Shown piece by piece: positions 1 to 9,248 of a stretch of DNA of 32,297 bases. The notes beneath the pieces were generated by a model, which did not search any database, was not told where the DNA came from, and worked only from the letters and a program-made list of their open reading frames with translations. The first letter of the stretch is position 1, and every line of letters begins with the position of its first letter. The DNA is from Crocosphaera watsonii WH 8501 (GTDB lineage Bacteria; Cyanobacteriota; Cyanobacteriia; Cyanobacteriales; Microcystaceae): positions 1-32,297 of the forward strand of contig NZ_AADV02000027.1 in NCBI RefSeq assembly GCF_000167195.1. Direction: 5' to 3'. A program made the position numbers and the translations under genes.

Positions 1-630
1 TTCCCATATCATGATCTTGAGCTTGATTATAACCTCTGGTTTGTCCGCCACGTGAATATTCTCCTATTTCCACAGTTGCTTTACAATCCATACTTAAACG
101 TTTCACAGAAGGGTCTTTTTTTCTATCTTTTTTCTCTATATTCTCGAAGATAGCGTCCGTCTCCGAGATTTTTTTTTAGGTTTAGCTTTTACCACTTTTC
201 TTAATCGATAGCCCAAACAATTTAAAATATCTGCCATTGTCGAAGCAGCAGGAACCTCCCCTCCATTATATCCTAGATTTCTTAATTGTTTAATGGCTTC
301 AGCCGCCGTTAATCTTGTATAGGCAATGGGGTTATTAAATGTGGGGTTTTGTTGTGCGTGAGCTTCGGCTATTTCTTTCAATGATTGGGCAACTATTGGG
401 TATCTTTCCTCCCATTTTTTACATCCACTATTGACTGATTGTAATCCTAAACACACTATCCCAGTTCGTTTTTCATGTAATCCAAGTTGAACATTTTTTC
501 TCCCCCAACCAAACACGATTTCGGTTTGTCTGGCACTTCCTCCACAATACTTGAGACACATTTCAGCTTGAAATGAACGACGCTCTGCTCCCGTCATTTT
601 TGAGGCTGCTAAACGTAAATCATCGACCAT
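1..630 (-). pseudogene. DDE transposase, ISAzo13-type, frameshifted and cut by the window edge
   Basis: The 5' part (136-630) encodes 164 residues opening MVDDLRLAASKMTGAERR and running to KVVKAKPKKK. The frame then ends at a stop, but the -1 frame continues across 1-165 with DAIFEN, KRLSMDCKATVEIG and SRGGQTRG, ending at DHDMG at the window edge. Those motifs are typical of the ISAzo13-type DDE transposases common in cyanobacteria (family call from memory). The frame change falls on a run of nine A in the coding strand (T169-T177). It is therefore either a one-base slip that kills the gene or a site of programmed -1 frameshifting. The C-terminal catalytic part lies outside the window. No terminal repeat could be identified on the 5' side. 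Confidence 0.65.
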
Positions 631-998
631 CGACGGGGTTAAGGGATGATTTGTCTGTTTTAGCTTTAATTTACTCTCTCTAATCTTTTTACCTCTTCAT
701 TTTAATCTATTTCTTCTGTTTTTTCAGACAAGCCAATTATGAAATTTTAAAGTTGTGTACCAAGATCCGCTAACTCTCTGTTCCTTTTATTTCTTGAAAG
801 CCTTTAGTCCAAGCGATTACCCCCTATGGGAAAAGCTTTCTCGGAAATCACCTGATTATTAGCAAAATAATTTAATGATTCGTAAAAATTTAAGTCGATA
901 AAAGAAAAGAGAATTTACGATTTTGTGATAAAAGGCAACAGTTGAAAAACTTAACAGTAAGATCAATAGGAGTAGAGAATTAACCCATCCTTGTTGCT
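631..998. other. Gene-free spacer
   Basis: AT-rich sequence between the divergent transposase and the P-type ATPase gene. It should hold the outer end of the transposon and the ATPase promoter, but I could not recognise a terminal inverted repeat or a convincing -35/-10 pair. A purine-rich stretch (AGGAGTAGAG, 968-977) could be a ribosome-binding site but lies about 20 bases before the GTG start, further than usual. Confidence 0.5.
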
Positions 999-3845
999 GT
1001 GATCAAATCCTATTCTGCCCATACCCTACCGCAACAGAAACAATCCTGGCATACTTATTCTGTGGCGAAAACCCTAGAAACTTTGGGAACTAACCCCCAA
1101 AGCGGCTTAGATACGGAAAATGCTGCTCAACGACAACAGCATTATGGCCGCAACGAAATAGAAGAGAGCGCAGGCCGTAGTAACTGGGAAATACTACTCG
1201 ATCAGTTTACTAACATTATGTTGATCATGCTGATCGTGGTAGCTATTATTTCCGGTATTTTAGATATTGTGGAATTACGCAACAGTGGCACAACTAAAAG
1301 CGGACTTCCCTTTAAAGATACTATTGCTATTTTTTCCATCGTTATCTTAAACGGACTTTTAGGCTATTTACAAGAAACCCGCGCCGAAAAAGCCTTAGCT
1401 GCTCTAAAAAAATTATCCTCCCCCCAAGTACAAGTAATACGAGAGGGAAAACGTCAAGAAGTGGATGCACCTCTATTAGTCCCAGGGGATATAATTTTAG
1501 TCGAAGCAGGGGACACGTTATGTGCTGATGGTCAAATTGTAGAAGGATCTCATCTACAAATACGAGAGTCAGCCTTAACAGGAGAGGCACACGCTGTTGA
1601 AAAAAATATCTTAACTCAAGGTTTACAAGAAGATACTCCTATCGGCGATCGCGTTAATATGGTCTTTACCGGAACAGAAGTGATCCAGGGAAGGGCAAAA
1701 GCTGTGGTTACCGGTACAGGAATGGACACAGAACTGGGGAAAATCGCCGAAATGTTACAATCGGTGGAAACAGAGGAAACCCCGTTACAGCGACGTATGA
1801 CCCAGTTAGGGAACGTCTTGGTAACAGGTTCATTGGTGATGGTTGCCTTGGTAGTTGTTGGGGGAACCCTCAAAGCAGGTTGGGGACTCCTGCAAGAATT
1901 AATTGAAATATCCTTGAGTATGGCCGTTGCTGTTGTCCCGGAAGGTTTACCAGCAGTTATCACCGTTACCCTAGCCTTAGGAACCCAACGCATGGTTAAA
2001 CGCCACGCCTTGATCCGTAAACTGCCAGCAGTGGAAACTTTGGGATCGGTTAACGTTATTTGTTCCGATAAAACAGGAACCCTAACCCAAAATAAAATGG
2101 TTGTCCAAGAAGTAGAAACCCTCGAAGGCAACTATCAAGTAACAGGAACAGGATACGAACCAGTTGGGGAGTTTATTTGTAGCGAAGCGAAAAGTAGTAT
2201 TCGTTGTAGTCGTTTTGGTGCCTTAGAAGCCTTATTATTTACAGGGGTATTATGTAATGATGCTCATTTGTCCCAAGAAGGCAACGACTGGAACATTATG
2301 GGCGATCCCACCGAAGGATCTTTACTCGCTTTAGCCGGCAAAGCGGAGTTACAACAGTCAGTCTTGGAAAAACAATATGCAAGAGTTGGAGAGTTTCCCT
2401 TTACTTCCGAACGCAAACGCATGAGTACGATCTGTCAAGGTAGTCAAACAGGCGAGCGCTTGCCCAGTTGGCAAAGTCAAGGAGATCATCAATATCTCTT
2501 ATTCACCAAGGGTTCCCCCGAATTAATTTTAGAACGATGTCAATATTATCAACAAGGAAAACGGGTTCATCCTTTAACCGAGGAACAAAAAGAACAAGTA
2601 TTGCGCGGTAATAATGGTATGGCGAAACGTGCTTTACGGGTGTTAGGGTTGGCCTATAAACCTTTAGAACAGATACCAGACGCAACGGAAGCAGAAGAAG
2701 CAGAACAAGGGTTAGTTTGGTTAGGGTTAGTGGGAATGATGGATGCACCTCGACCAGAAGTTAAGGCCGCTGTTGCGAAATGTCGGGCTGCTGGTATTCG
2801 TCCCATCATGATCACAGGGGATCATCAAGTCACCGCCCAAGCTATTGCGCAACAGTTAGGTATTATCCAAGCAGAGGATCATATTTTAGGGGGACGAGAG
2901 TTAGAAAAGTTATCCCAACCCCAGTTAGAGGAAGAAGTAGAAAGGGTCAGCGTTTATGCCCGTGTTTCCCCCGAACATAAATTACGCATTGTCCAAGCAT
3001 TGCAGAAGCGCAATAAATTTGTGGCTATGACTGGCGATGGGGTGAACGATGCTCCCGCCCTCAAACAAGCTGATATCGGTATTGCTATGGGTATTACAGG
3101 TACGGATGTGAGCAAGGAAGCTAGTGATATGGTCTTGCTGGATGATAACTTTGCCAGCATTGTTGCTGCCACGGAAGAGGGACGGGTAGTTTATAGCAAT
3201 ATTCGTCATTTTATTAAGTACATTTTGGGTAGTAATGTGGGGGAAGTAATTACTATTGCTGCTGCCCCATTAATAGGACTCTCTGGTGTGCCTTTAATCC
3301 CCCTACAAATTCTTTGGATGAATTTAGTAACCGATGGTTTACCGGCGTTAGCTTTGGCAGTGGAACCGGCTGATCCTCATATTATGGAACGTCCTCCTTC
3401 TAGTCCCCAAGAAAGTATTTTTGCTCGTAGTTTGGGGTCTTATATTGTTCGTATTGGCATCATTTTTTCTATCGTTACTATTACTTTGATGCGTTGGGCT
3501 TTTAATGATGCACAACAACCTGGACACGATCCTGAAAGTTGGAAAACAATGGTCTTTACCACCCTTTGTATTGCCCAGATGGGTCATGCGATCGCTGCTC
3601 GTTCCAGTACCCGTTTAGCTATAGAAATGAATCCCTTTTCTAACCTTTATCTTTGGGCTGCTGTTATTGTTACGACGATTCTACAATTAATGTTAGTTTA
3701 TGTTGCTCCGTTACGGGCTTTCTTTAATACAAGGATGTTAACAGGAGAACAATTAGTTATCTGTTTACTGTTTAGTAGTTTGATGTTTGTTTGGGTAGAG
3801 TTTGAAAAGATTATCTTACGTCTTTATCGTAAATTTAAACATTAA
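999..3845 (+). CDS. pacL: P-type Ca2+-transporting ATPase (type IIA, SERCA-like)
   Basis: 948 residues, the normal length for a bacterial P2A ATPase in the plasma or thylakoid membrane that exports Ca2+ at the cost of ATP. An N-terminal cation-ATPase domain is followed by the first TM pair (about 65-90 and 108-123). Next come the actuator loop with TGEA (194-197, in place of the usual TGES), TM4 with PEGLP (314-318), the phosphorylation site DKTGT (D357) and the hinge TGDGVND (678-684). TM5 carries SNVGE (N746, E749) and TM6 carries NLVTDG (N775, D779). The TM4 Glu with these TM5/TM6 residues reproduces the Ca2+-ligand set of SERCA, which favours Ca2+ over Na+/K+ or Mg2+. The start codon is GTG. 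A second GTG 21 codons downstream is possible. The gene appears monocistronic, with a palindrome seven bases after the stop. Two HIP1 sites lie inside it. Confidence 0.9.
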   Translation: MIKSYSAHTLPQQKQSWHTYSVAKTLETLGTNPQSGLDTENAAQRQQHYGRNEIEESAGRSNWEILLDQFTNIMLIMLIVVAIISGILDIVELRNSGTTKSGLPFKDTIAIFSIVILNGLLGYLQETRAEKALAALKKLSSPQVQVIREGKRQEVDAPLLVPGDIILVEAGDTLCADGQIVEGSHLQIRESALTGEAHAVEKNILTQGLQEDTPIGDRVNMVFTGTEVIQGRAKAVVTGTGMDTELGKIAEMLQSVETEETPLQRRMTQLGNVLVTGSLVMVALVVVGGTLKAGWGLLQELIEISLSMAVAVVPEGLPAVITVTLALGTQRMVKRHALIRKLPAVETLGSVNVICSDKTGTLTQNKMVVQEVETLEGNYQVTGTGYEPVGEFICSEAKSSIRCSRFGALEALLFTGVLCNDAHLSQEGNDWNIMGDPTEGSLLALAGKAELQQSVLEKQYARVGEFPFTSERKRMSTICQGSQTGERLPSWQSQGDHQYLLFTKGSPELILERCQYYQQGKRVHPLTEEQKEQVLRGNNGMAKRALRVLGLAYKPLEQIPDATEAEEAEQGLVWLGLVGMMDAPRPEVKAAVAKCRAAGIRPIMITGDHQVTAQAIAQQLGIIQAEDHILGGRELEKLSQPQLEEEVERVSVYARVSPEHKLRIVQALQKRNKFVAMTGDGVNDAPALKQADIGIAMGITGTDVSKEASDMVLLDDNFASIVAATEEGRVVYSNIRHFIKYILGSNVGEVITIAAAPLIGLSGVPLIPLQILWMNLVTDGLPALALAVEPADPHIMERPPSSPQESIFARSLGSYIVRIGIIFSIVTITLMRWAFNDAQQPGHDPESWKTMVFTTLCIAQMGHAIAARSSTRLAIEMNPFSNLYLWAAVIVTTILQLMLVYVAPLRAFFNTRMLTGEQLVICLLFSSLMFVWVEFEKIILRLYRKFKH

Positions 3846-3851
3846 TCCCTT

Positions 3852-3879
3852 GTAGGGGTCAACGGCCGTTGACCCCTAC
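3852..3879. repeat. 28-bp perfect palindrome, dispersed family 1 (copy 1)
   Basis: The arm GTAGGGGTCAACGG is followed directly by its exact reverse complement, just after the ATPase stop codon. It may act as a transcription terminator hairpin, although no T run follows. A second copy at 17069-17096 differs by one base in each arm, and the change keeps the pairing. This is a dispersed palindromic repeat rather than a chance hairpin. Confidence 0.8.
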
Positions 3880-3991
3880 GAAAAGCAGAATGGATGCTTT
3901 TTTAATGAACTAAATGTACATCTTAAGTTTATATTATATACACGACAAGCTTATACTATTAAAATAACATGTATTTTAAATACTTGATTTT

Positions 3992-4717
3992 ATGCAATTA
4001 CCAACCTTTAACGATATTTGGCAAGATAGTTTACAATGGCAACCCACACAAGAACAACTAGAACAATGGGAAAAACTTTACCAAGAAATCATATTAATTA
4101 ATCGTCAAATTAATTTAACTCGAATCACCGAACCTAACGACTTTTTGGAAAAGCATTTATGGGACTCCTTAGCTGGTGTAATAGGTTTGGATTTTTTGAA
4201 CTATGAAGATTCATTAAAAGTAGTTGACATTGGTACAGGCGCAGGGTTTCCTGGTCTTCCCATTAGTATTATTTTTCCCCATTGGCAACTAACATTACTA
4301 GATTCAACTCGTAAAAAAATCAATGTGATTAAACTATTTTTAGAAGCATTAAAATTAAACAATTCTCAAACATTTATTGGTCGTGCAGAAGACATAGGAC
4401 ATATCCCAGAACATCGAGAACAATATGATTTAGGGTTAATTCGTGCAGTAGGAGAACCCTCTGTTTGCGCTGAATATGTTTTACCCTTTCTCAAAGTAGG
4501 AGGAATCGGGGTTTTATATCGAGGAAACTGGCAAAAAGAAGAAGAAATAAACTTAAATAATGCTTTAAAACAATTAGGAGGCAAACTTATCTTAGTCAAA
4601 CAGTTTGAAACCCCTTTAACTAAAAGTATACGCCACTTTATTTATGTTGAAAAAATTACTAATATTCCTGAATATTTCCCTCGTCCTGTAGGTATTCCTA
4701 AACAAAATCCATTATAA
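3992..4717 (+). CDS. rsmG: 16S rRNA (guanine-527-N7)-methyltransferase
   Basis: 241 residues, matching RsmG/GidB, which methylates N7 of G527 in 16S rRNA using SAM. The SAM-binding motif I is seen at residues 77-88 (VVDIGTGAGFPG). The post-I strand TLLDSTRKKI (101-110) and the family's N-terminal helical region with LNRQ/NLTRI-like residues (INLTRITEPND, 40-50) are also present. The C-terminus ends with the basic PRPVGIPKQNPL tail common in the family. The ATG start has no obvious Shine-Dalgarno, which is usual in cyanobacteria. The gene stands alone and converges on the small gene at 4725-4859, with only seven bases between the stops. Loss of this enzyme gives low-level streptomycin resistance in other bacteria (established knowledge). 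Confidence 0.93.
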   Translation: MQLPTFNDIWQDSLQWQPTQEQLEQWEKLYQEIILINRQINLTRITEPNDFLEKHLWDSLAGVIGLDFLNYEDSLKVVDIGTGAGFPGLPISIIFPHWQLTLLDSTRKKINVIKLFLEALKLNNSQTFIGRAEDIGHIPEHREQYDLGLIRAVGEPSVCAEYVLPFLKVGGIGVLYRGNWQKEEEINLNNALKQLGGKLILVKQFETPLTKSIRHFIYVEKITNIPEYFPRPVGIPKQNPL

Positions 4718-4724
4718 TTTTCAA

Positions 4725-4859
4725 TCAATAACTATTATTAAAGGTAACAGGACGAATCCCTGCCCATACCAGGAAGGTAACATAACCTAAGACTGCACCT
4801 ACGATGAGAAAGTAGGTTTGGGGTAAACGGAAGAGTTTTTGCCAAGATACACCAAACAT
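4725..4859 (-). CDS. 44-residue single-TM protein, possible NDH-1 small subunit (NdhP-like)
   Basis: An open frame of 45 codons with ATG at 4859 and TGA at 4725. The product starts MFGVSWQKLFRLPQTYF, has one hydrophobic segment (about residues 17-33, including FLIVGAVLGYVTFLVWAG) and ends IRPVTFNNSY. The size, single TM span and short charged ends are typical of the small membrane subunits of cyanobacterial photosynthetic and NDH-1 complexes. The 44-residue NdhP subunit of NDH-1L is the best match I can suggest from memory, and it is unproven. The reading is supported by compact fit between rsmG and rplI and by sensible codon use. It lies 61 bases downstream of rplI on the same strand. Confidence 0.6.
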   Translation of the reverse strand: MFGVSWQKLFRLPQTYFLIVGAVLGYVTFLVWAGIRPVTFNNSY

Positions 4860-4920
4860 AAGAATTTCTGAGAGTAGAGGTAGGTTGAAACCCTACCCCT
4901 TACTATAACCAAAATCATTT

Positions 4921-5379
4921 CTAAAGGGGAGCAACTTGAATCTCAATAGTTGCTGTAACTTCGGGATGAAGTTTCACCGTTGCTTCGTAGAAACCAGTTT
5001 TATTAATGTCAGGAACAGTAATACCCCGACGGTCCACTTCTTGGTTGGTAGCGGCTTGGATAGCTTCAGCCACTTCTGAACTGGTAACAGTTCCAAAAAT
5101 AGCCTCTCCTTCCCCAACTTCTTTACGGATAGTAAAGCGTTTGATGGTTTCCAGGGCTGTTTTGCGACCTTCAGCCTCTTGTCTTTGGGCCAAGAGTTTT
5201 TGTCTTTCTTTTTCCTTGCGTTGTTCAACCTGTCTGAGAATTCCAGGTGTAGCAAGAGTGACTAATTTTTTAGGAATTAGATAATTTCTAGCGTATCCTG
5301 GGGCAACTTCCACTAAATCGCCGTTTTGACCTAATTTATTAATAGATTCATTCAATACTACTTGAACTCGTTTTGCCAT
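4921..5379 (-). CDS. rplI: 50S ribosomal protein L9
   Basis: 152 residues, the normal length. The N-terminal RNA-binding domain carries the L9 signature [17 protein letters not shown] (about 20-36). A long connecting helix rich in K, E, R and Q (about 48-75) leads to the C-terminal domain ending [14 protein letters not shown]9 binds domain V of 23S rRNA near the base of the L1 stalk. The ATG start is at 5379. The gene is probably monocistronic or co-transcribed with the small gene at 4725-4859. Confidence 0.97.
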   Translation of the reverse strand: MAKRVQVVLNESINKLGQNGDLVEVAPGYARNYLIPKKLVTLATPGILRQVEQRKEKERQKLLAQRQEAEGRKTALETIKRFTIRKEVGEGEAIFGTVTSSEVAEAIQAATNQEVDRRGITVPDINKTGFYEATVKLHPEVTATIEIQVAPL

Positions 5380-5479
5380 GATCGGTTATCCCTTTTGTAA
5401 TTTTTTACCGCAATCTTTAATTATACAATAATCATCAAACACCACCAGTGATCGCTTAGTGGTCATACCTCAGAAAAAA

Positions 5480-5577
5480 ATGGTTGTCCCGTTAAGGATT
5501 AAGTCTCGTGCCGAGATGATCGACGCAGCTATGGCCGAACGAGCAGAATGTGTTATGCTCAGGGAGCAGGCTTATAT
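5480..5577 (+). pseudogene. Pyruvate-kinase-like C-terminal remnant cut by IS1634 copy A
   Basis: An open frame encodes SRAEMIDAAMAERAECVML and then meets the end of the IS at 5578. The RAE-x-x-DAAMxxRAECVMLNKGPYI pattern is characteristic of one class of bacterial pyruvate kinases, in the part of the barrel that contributes to the active site. Here the usual NKGPYI is replaced by REQAYI. Only about 32 codons survive. No other part of the gene is present on either side, and the far side of the IS belongs to an Rpn gene. The identity rests on this short stretch. Confidence 0.42.
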
Positions 5578-7583
5578 CCCAGATTCCGCACTTCAAAATG
5601 TAGTATAAAAAAATACATAGTTTCAAAAAGTCCGAAAATCATACCTGGGCAAGAATATTTCTCTTTTCATTAAATTTTTAGGAAAAATAATCAAATTAAG
5701 AAGATTTATACTCATTGAAAACTTAGTAAGACTCAGCACAAACGAAGGAGAGTTTCCTCTTCTCATTTGATATCATTAGACTCTTATTCTTTTATTATTT
5801 TTGCTTTATCCAATTCAATTTATAGATAATATCTTTGACAAGATGCAGGTAATAAACTCAATATAAAACGCCTTTCTTCTGTTAAATTGACAATTTGTTT
5901 AACTCCGTTTAAAATCACATAATGAATACCTTGAAAACATTGAAATATCCACCTCAAAGTCGGACGCAATGTTACTTTCCCTACTTGATTATTTATTCCT
6001 TTTTTGACTCTTTTTAAACAATTTCTTAATTCTCTTTGCCCCAAGTTATAAATCAACAAACACAAAGACATTAAAAATAACATTGTTTCTATTCTTTCTG
6101 GTTTTTCAACGAAGAAACTATCAGTAAAAAATAAGGGATCTTTCAAAAATCGAAATCCTCTTTCCGTAGATTGCTGGTTTTTATAAGTTATCAGAATTTC
6201 ACTAGCTTCTAATTTATTTTCCTCTACTAAGTTAGTTGCTAAAATAAATTTTCCTGCTTCTTTAGTCTTTCTACTTATCTCTTCATCTTTTTTGATGATC
6301 AGACTAATCATTTTATAAATCTTTTCCTTTTTTTTCGAGTAAGTTTCAATCAGTTCAACTTCTTTTATTTTCAACAATCTCAATTTTTTATTAATAGCTT
6401 TTAATTTATATCGAGCAGCTTGAGGATGTTCAAATTCTTCAGATTGTATTTCTTTAAGAAATTTTTGGGATTTCTTCTCTTCTTGGGAAAGTTGTTTTTC
6501 TAGTTTTTCCAAATCACTTTTCTGTCTTTTTTCACTCAAGACTATTAACCAAGTTTGCTTGATTCCACCATAAGTAACAATTTCTTCTTTCCAGGTATAA
6601 CTTTCTAAATTTAGGTCACTTCTTTTTTCTTTATCTTCATCTTTTACTTCTTCCACCTCTATATTTTGCACTAATTCTTTTGCTTTTTTTATGGTCATTG
6701 GAACTCTCGTTATCTATTTTAAATGTTGGATTAGTTGGAGATTTCTTGACCATATAAAGCACTATCACAAACCATGATACTATCAAACTTTATTTGCTTT
6801 TTGAATTCTACTAAAACTTTTCCAAATACAGCTTTATCAGATTCATTTCCATCTCCTACTCTCACAAATAATGGAATATCTCCATCTTGGCTTGTTATTA
6901 AATCCAAGACACATTGTTTTAAGTCTGGTCTATGATCCCGAGAATATCCTTTCTTAATAAAAATTGGTCTTTCTTTAATAATTTTTTCTTCTTCCTGTTT
7001 CTCTTTATCTTCTTCCCTTTTATATTCTCCATCTAAATGAAATGATGTGGAATCTAAATGGGAGTATTTAAGGTCTATTTTAAATTTTTTAATTACTTCT
7101 AAAACTACTTCAATAAAAATATCATTTAGTCCATATTTATATAATTCATCCATTACTCTCCCAATTTTATCATCATTAAGGTAATCAGGTTTAATTCTTT
7201 CTCCTAACAATTTCTCAATGGCTTTATCTTGAAAAAACTGACTGAATAAATATAGAGGTCTTGAAACAAATCCTAGTCCATTGATTAAAATAGACTTAAC
7301 TACTGTACCTGCTGAGATTTTTTCTCTAACATCTATTCCTAATTTATTATTAATTATTTTGACTATTCCTATTTCATCAATTAAACCAGCTACTATCCCT
7401 AAATGGTCTAAATTTTTAACTTGTATTTCTTCTAAATAAGACATTTTTCGCTCTTTTTTTACAGAGGAAACAACTTAAGCAATTATCCCACTTTTTTGTC
7501 TTCAAGAGCTTAAGCAATTATACTTAATTATTAACCCCGGGCTTGTAGTATTTAATGCTACTTTTTGAAGTGCGGAATCTGGG
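5578..7583 (-). mobile_element. IS1634-type insertion sequence, copy A
   Basis: A 2006-bp element bounded by inverted repeats starting CCCAGATTCCGCACTTCAAA at both ends. It is nearly identical to copy B (14799-16805) and to the start of copy C (31482-32297). The single transposase gene reads right to left. The bases next to the two ends do not form a target duplication (TTATAT on the left, ATAGAT on the right), and the flanks belong to unrelated genes. This points to recombination or deletion through the IS after insertion. Confidence 0.88.
5820..7444 (-). pseudogene. IS1634-family transposase, broken (copy A)
   Basis: The ancestral protein would have about 541 residues. It starts MSYLEEIQVKNLDHLGIVAG (a DUF4277-like N-terminus) and continues into an IS4-type DDE domain with LDSTSFHLDGE and MVCDSALYGQ. 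Compared with copy B, copy A has lost one T in the run at 6742-6744, which shifts the frame after LYGQE. It also carries a TGG-to-TAG change at 6714-6716 (Trp to stop). The two remaining open parts are 6731-7444 (237 codons) and 5820-6698 (292 codons). The 3' part keeps the long Lys/Glu-rich insertion and the terminal region through LPASCQRYYL. No active transposase is expected from this copy. Confidence 0.88.
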
Positions 7584-7793
7584 ATAGATGATTACGCCAC
7601 GCCAATCATTGGTTAACTCGGTTTGACTCAGATATGAGGATATTTCCGCAAAAAAGCGACCATAAAAGTCATCATCCTTTTGAAACTGTACCTCACAAAA
7701 GTAAATCGGTACATGAGGATTATTATTTTGCGGTAGAAATATCCCATCAATGCGAAAAGATAACTGCTTAACCTCTAGGGAGTTAACTGGGAT

Positions 7794-7882
7794 GTCGGGC
7801 TAAGTCCCACGCTATAAACGAGGGGGACTCATCGAACCGTAGGTGAGTACCCCTCGTTTATAGCGTGCGGATAAAGCCCGAC
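7794..7882. repeat. Large left-end hairpin of the tnpB element
   Basis: An 89-base interrupted palindrome with three nested arms. GTCGGGCT (7794-7801) pairs with AGCCCGAC (7875-7882). CACGCTATAAACGAGGGG (7808-7825) pairs perfectly with 7850-7867. ACTCA pairs with TGAGT around a roughly 12-base loop. That gives 31 paired bases. The left arm resembles the right-end sequence of the element (GTCGGG...CCCACGCTATA at 9220-9239). It ends about 80 bases before tnpB, so it could also fold in a leader transcript. Confidence 0.8.
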
Positions 7883-7964
7883 CAATATATTAACGTGCGA
7901 CAGCACAACCTTGGGATTGATAATTTATGTTACCACTTTGTTATTTTTGTGCTAACATATTATC

Positions 7965-9248
7965 ATGACTCTAACACTCAACTACTCGTACCGAATCTAC
8001 CCTGACAGCAAACAAGAGGCAATGTTAGACCAATGGCTAGAAATTTGTCGCTGTTCATATAATTATGCTTTGCGTGAGTTAAAGGGTTGGATAGCTTCGA
8101 GGAAGTGTCCAGCAGATCGGTGTAGTTTGCAGTCAGAATATATCATGTCGGCTGATTATCCTTTTCCTAGTTATCATCAGCAACAAAACCAATTACCAAA
8201 GGCGAAAAAAGTATTTCCTGAATTAGCTTTAGTCCCAAGCCAAGTCTTGCAAACTAATGTCAGAAGACTACATGATGCTTGGGACTTTTTTCGTGATAGA
8301 GGATTTGGATTTCCTCGCTTCAAGAAATATGGACAGATGAAATCTTTATTATTTCCTCAGTTTAGGAGCAATCCTTTGACAGGATGGCAGATCAAATTAC
8401 CTAAATTGGGAAAAGTACAGATAAATCTTCATCGTCCAATTCCTAATGGTTTTGTCATTAAGCAGATACGAGTAGTCAAGAAAGCAATGGGGTGGTTTGC
8501 CGTAATTAGCATTCAATCTGACATTAACTTACCTGAAATTGAGGCTCCTTTTGGGCATCCTTTAGGGTTAGATGTCGGGCTTTCTAGTTACTTAGCTACC
8601 AGTGATAACTATATAGAAAAAGGGCGTAAATTCTTCAAGACCGAACACCGTCGGCTGAAAGTGCTACAACGTCGGTTAAGTAGAAAACAAAAGCGTTCTA
8701 ATAACTATGAAAAAGCTAGAAAGAAAGTAGAAAAGCAACACAATCATATTGCTTTCAAGCGTAAAGATTACCAATTTCAATTAGCTCATAAAGTCTGTGA
8801 TATGGGAGACAGTATCTTTATGGAGGATATTGACTTTCGTACAATGGCTAAGGGCTTTCTTGGTAAACATACTCTAGATGCAGGTTTTGGACAATTCAGA
8901 GATATTCTCAAATATGTCTGCAAAATTAGGGGAAAATATTTTGGATTAGTTGACCACCGAGGAACTAGCCAAACCTGTCCTAATTGTCGTGCAGAGGTTA
9001 GGAAAACTCTTGTCTTAAGAGTTCATAACTGTCCTGAATGCGGATATGAATGTGATAGAGATGTTGCCAGCGCGCAAGAAATTTGTAATCGAGGAATAGA
9101 AACTACTACCCTGGGACTCAGGGGAAAGGAAACCGTCTGTCAAGTCGAGGTGTCGGGGGTGATGAGCCTAGATAACTGGCGTAGGGGAATACCCCTGTGG
9201 GCAGAAATATCCCGTCGTGAGTCGGGAAGCCCACGCTATACTGCCTAG
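7965..9248 (+). CDS. tnpB: TnpB RNA-guided nuclease (IS605 OrfB family)
   Basis: 427 residues, typical for TnpB, the RNA-guided DNA nuclease that is the ancestor of Cas12. The helix-turn-helix N-terminal domain opens MTLTLNYSYRIYPDSKQ. The RuvC parts follow in order. RuvC I is LGLDVGLSSY with D203. RuvC II is IFMEDIDF with E287. A four-Cys zinc finger has CPNC at 338-341 and CPEC at 356-359. RuvC III is CDRDVASAQEI with D364/D366. All catalytic and zinc-binding residues are intact, so the protein may be active even though the element has no transposase. The ATG start follows an AT-rich leader. The 3' end of the gene overlaps the predicted guide RNA, and the last codons lie in the right-end hairpin. 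Confidence 0.93.
   Translation: MTLTLNYSYRIYPDSKQEAMLDQWLEICRCSYNYALRELKGWIASRKCPADRCSLQSEYIMSADYPFPSYHQQQNQLPKAKKVFPELALVPSQVLQTNVRRLHDAWDFFRDRGFGFPRFKKYGQMKSLLFPQFRSNPLTGWQIKLPKLGKVQINLHRPIPNGFVIKQIRVVKKAMGWFAVISIQSDINLPEIEAPFGHPLGLDVGLSSYLATSDNYIEKGRKFFKTEHRRLKVLQRRLSRKQKRSNNYEKARKKVEKQHNHIAFKRKDYQFQLAHKVCDMGDSIFMEDIDFRTMAKGFLGKHTLDAGFGQFRDILKYVCKIRGKYFGLVDHRGTSQTCPNCRAEVRKTLVLRVHNCPECGYECDRDVASAQEICNRGIETTTLGLRGKETVCQVEVSGVMSLDNWRRGIPLWAEISRRESGSPRYTA

Noticed and set aside
1616-3587. Several minus-strand open frames inside the P-type ATPase gene
   Set aside because: They are antisense shadows of a strongly conserved coding region with all ATPase motifs.
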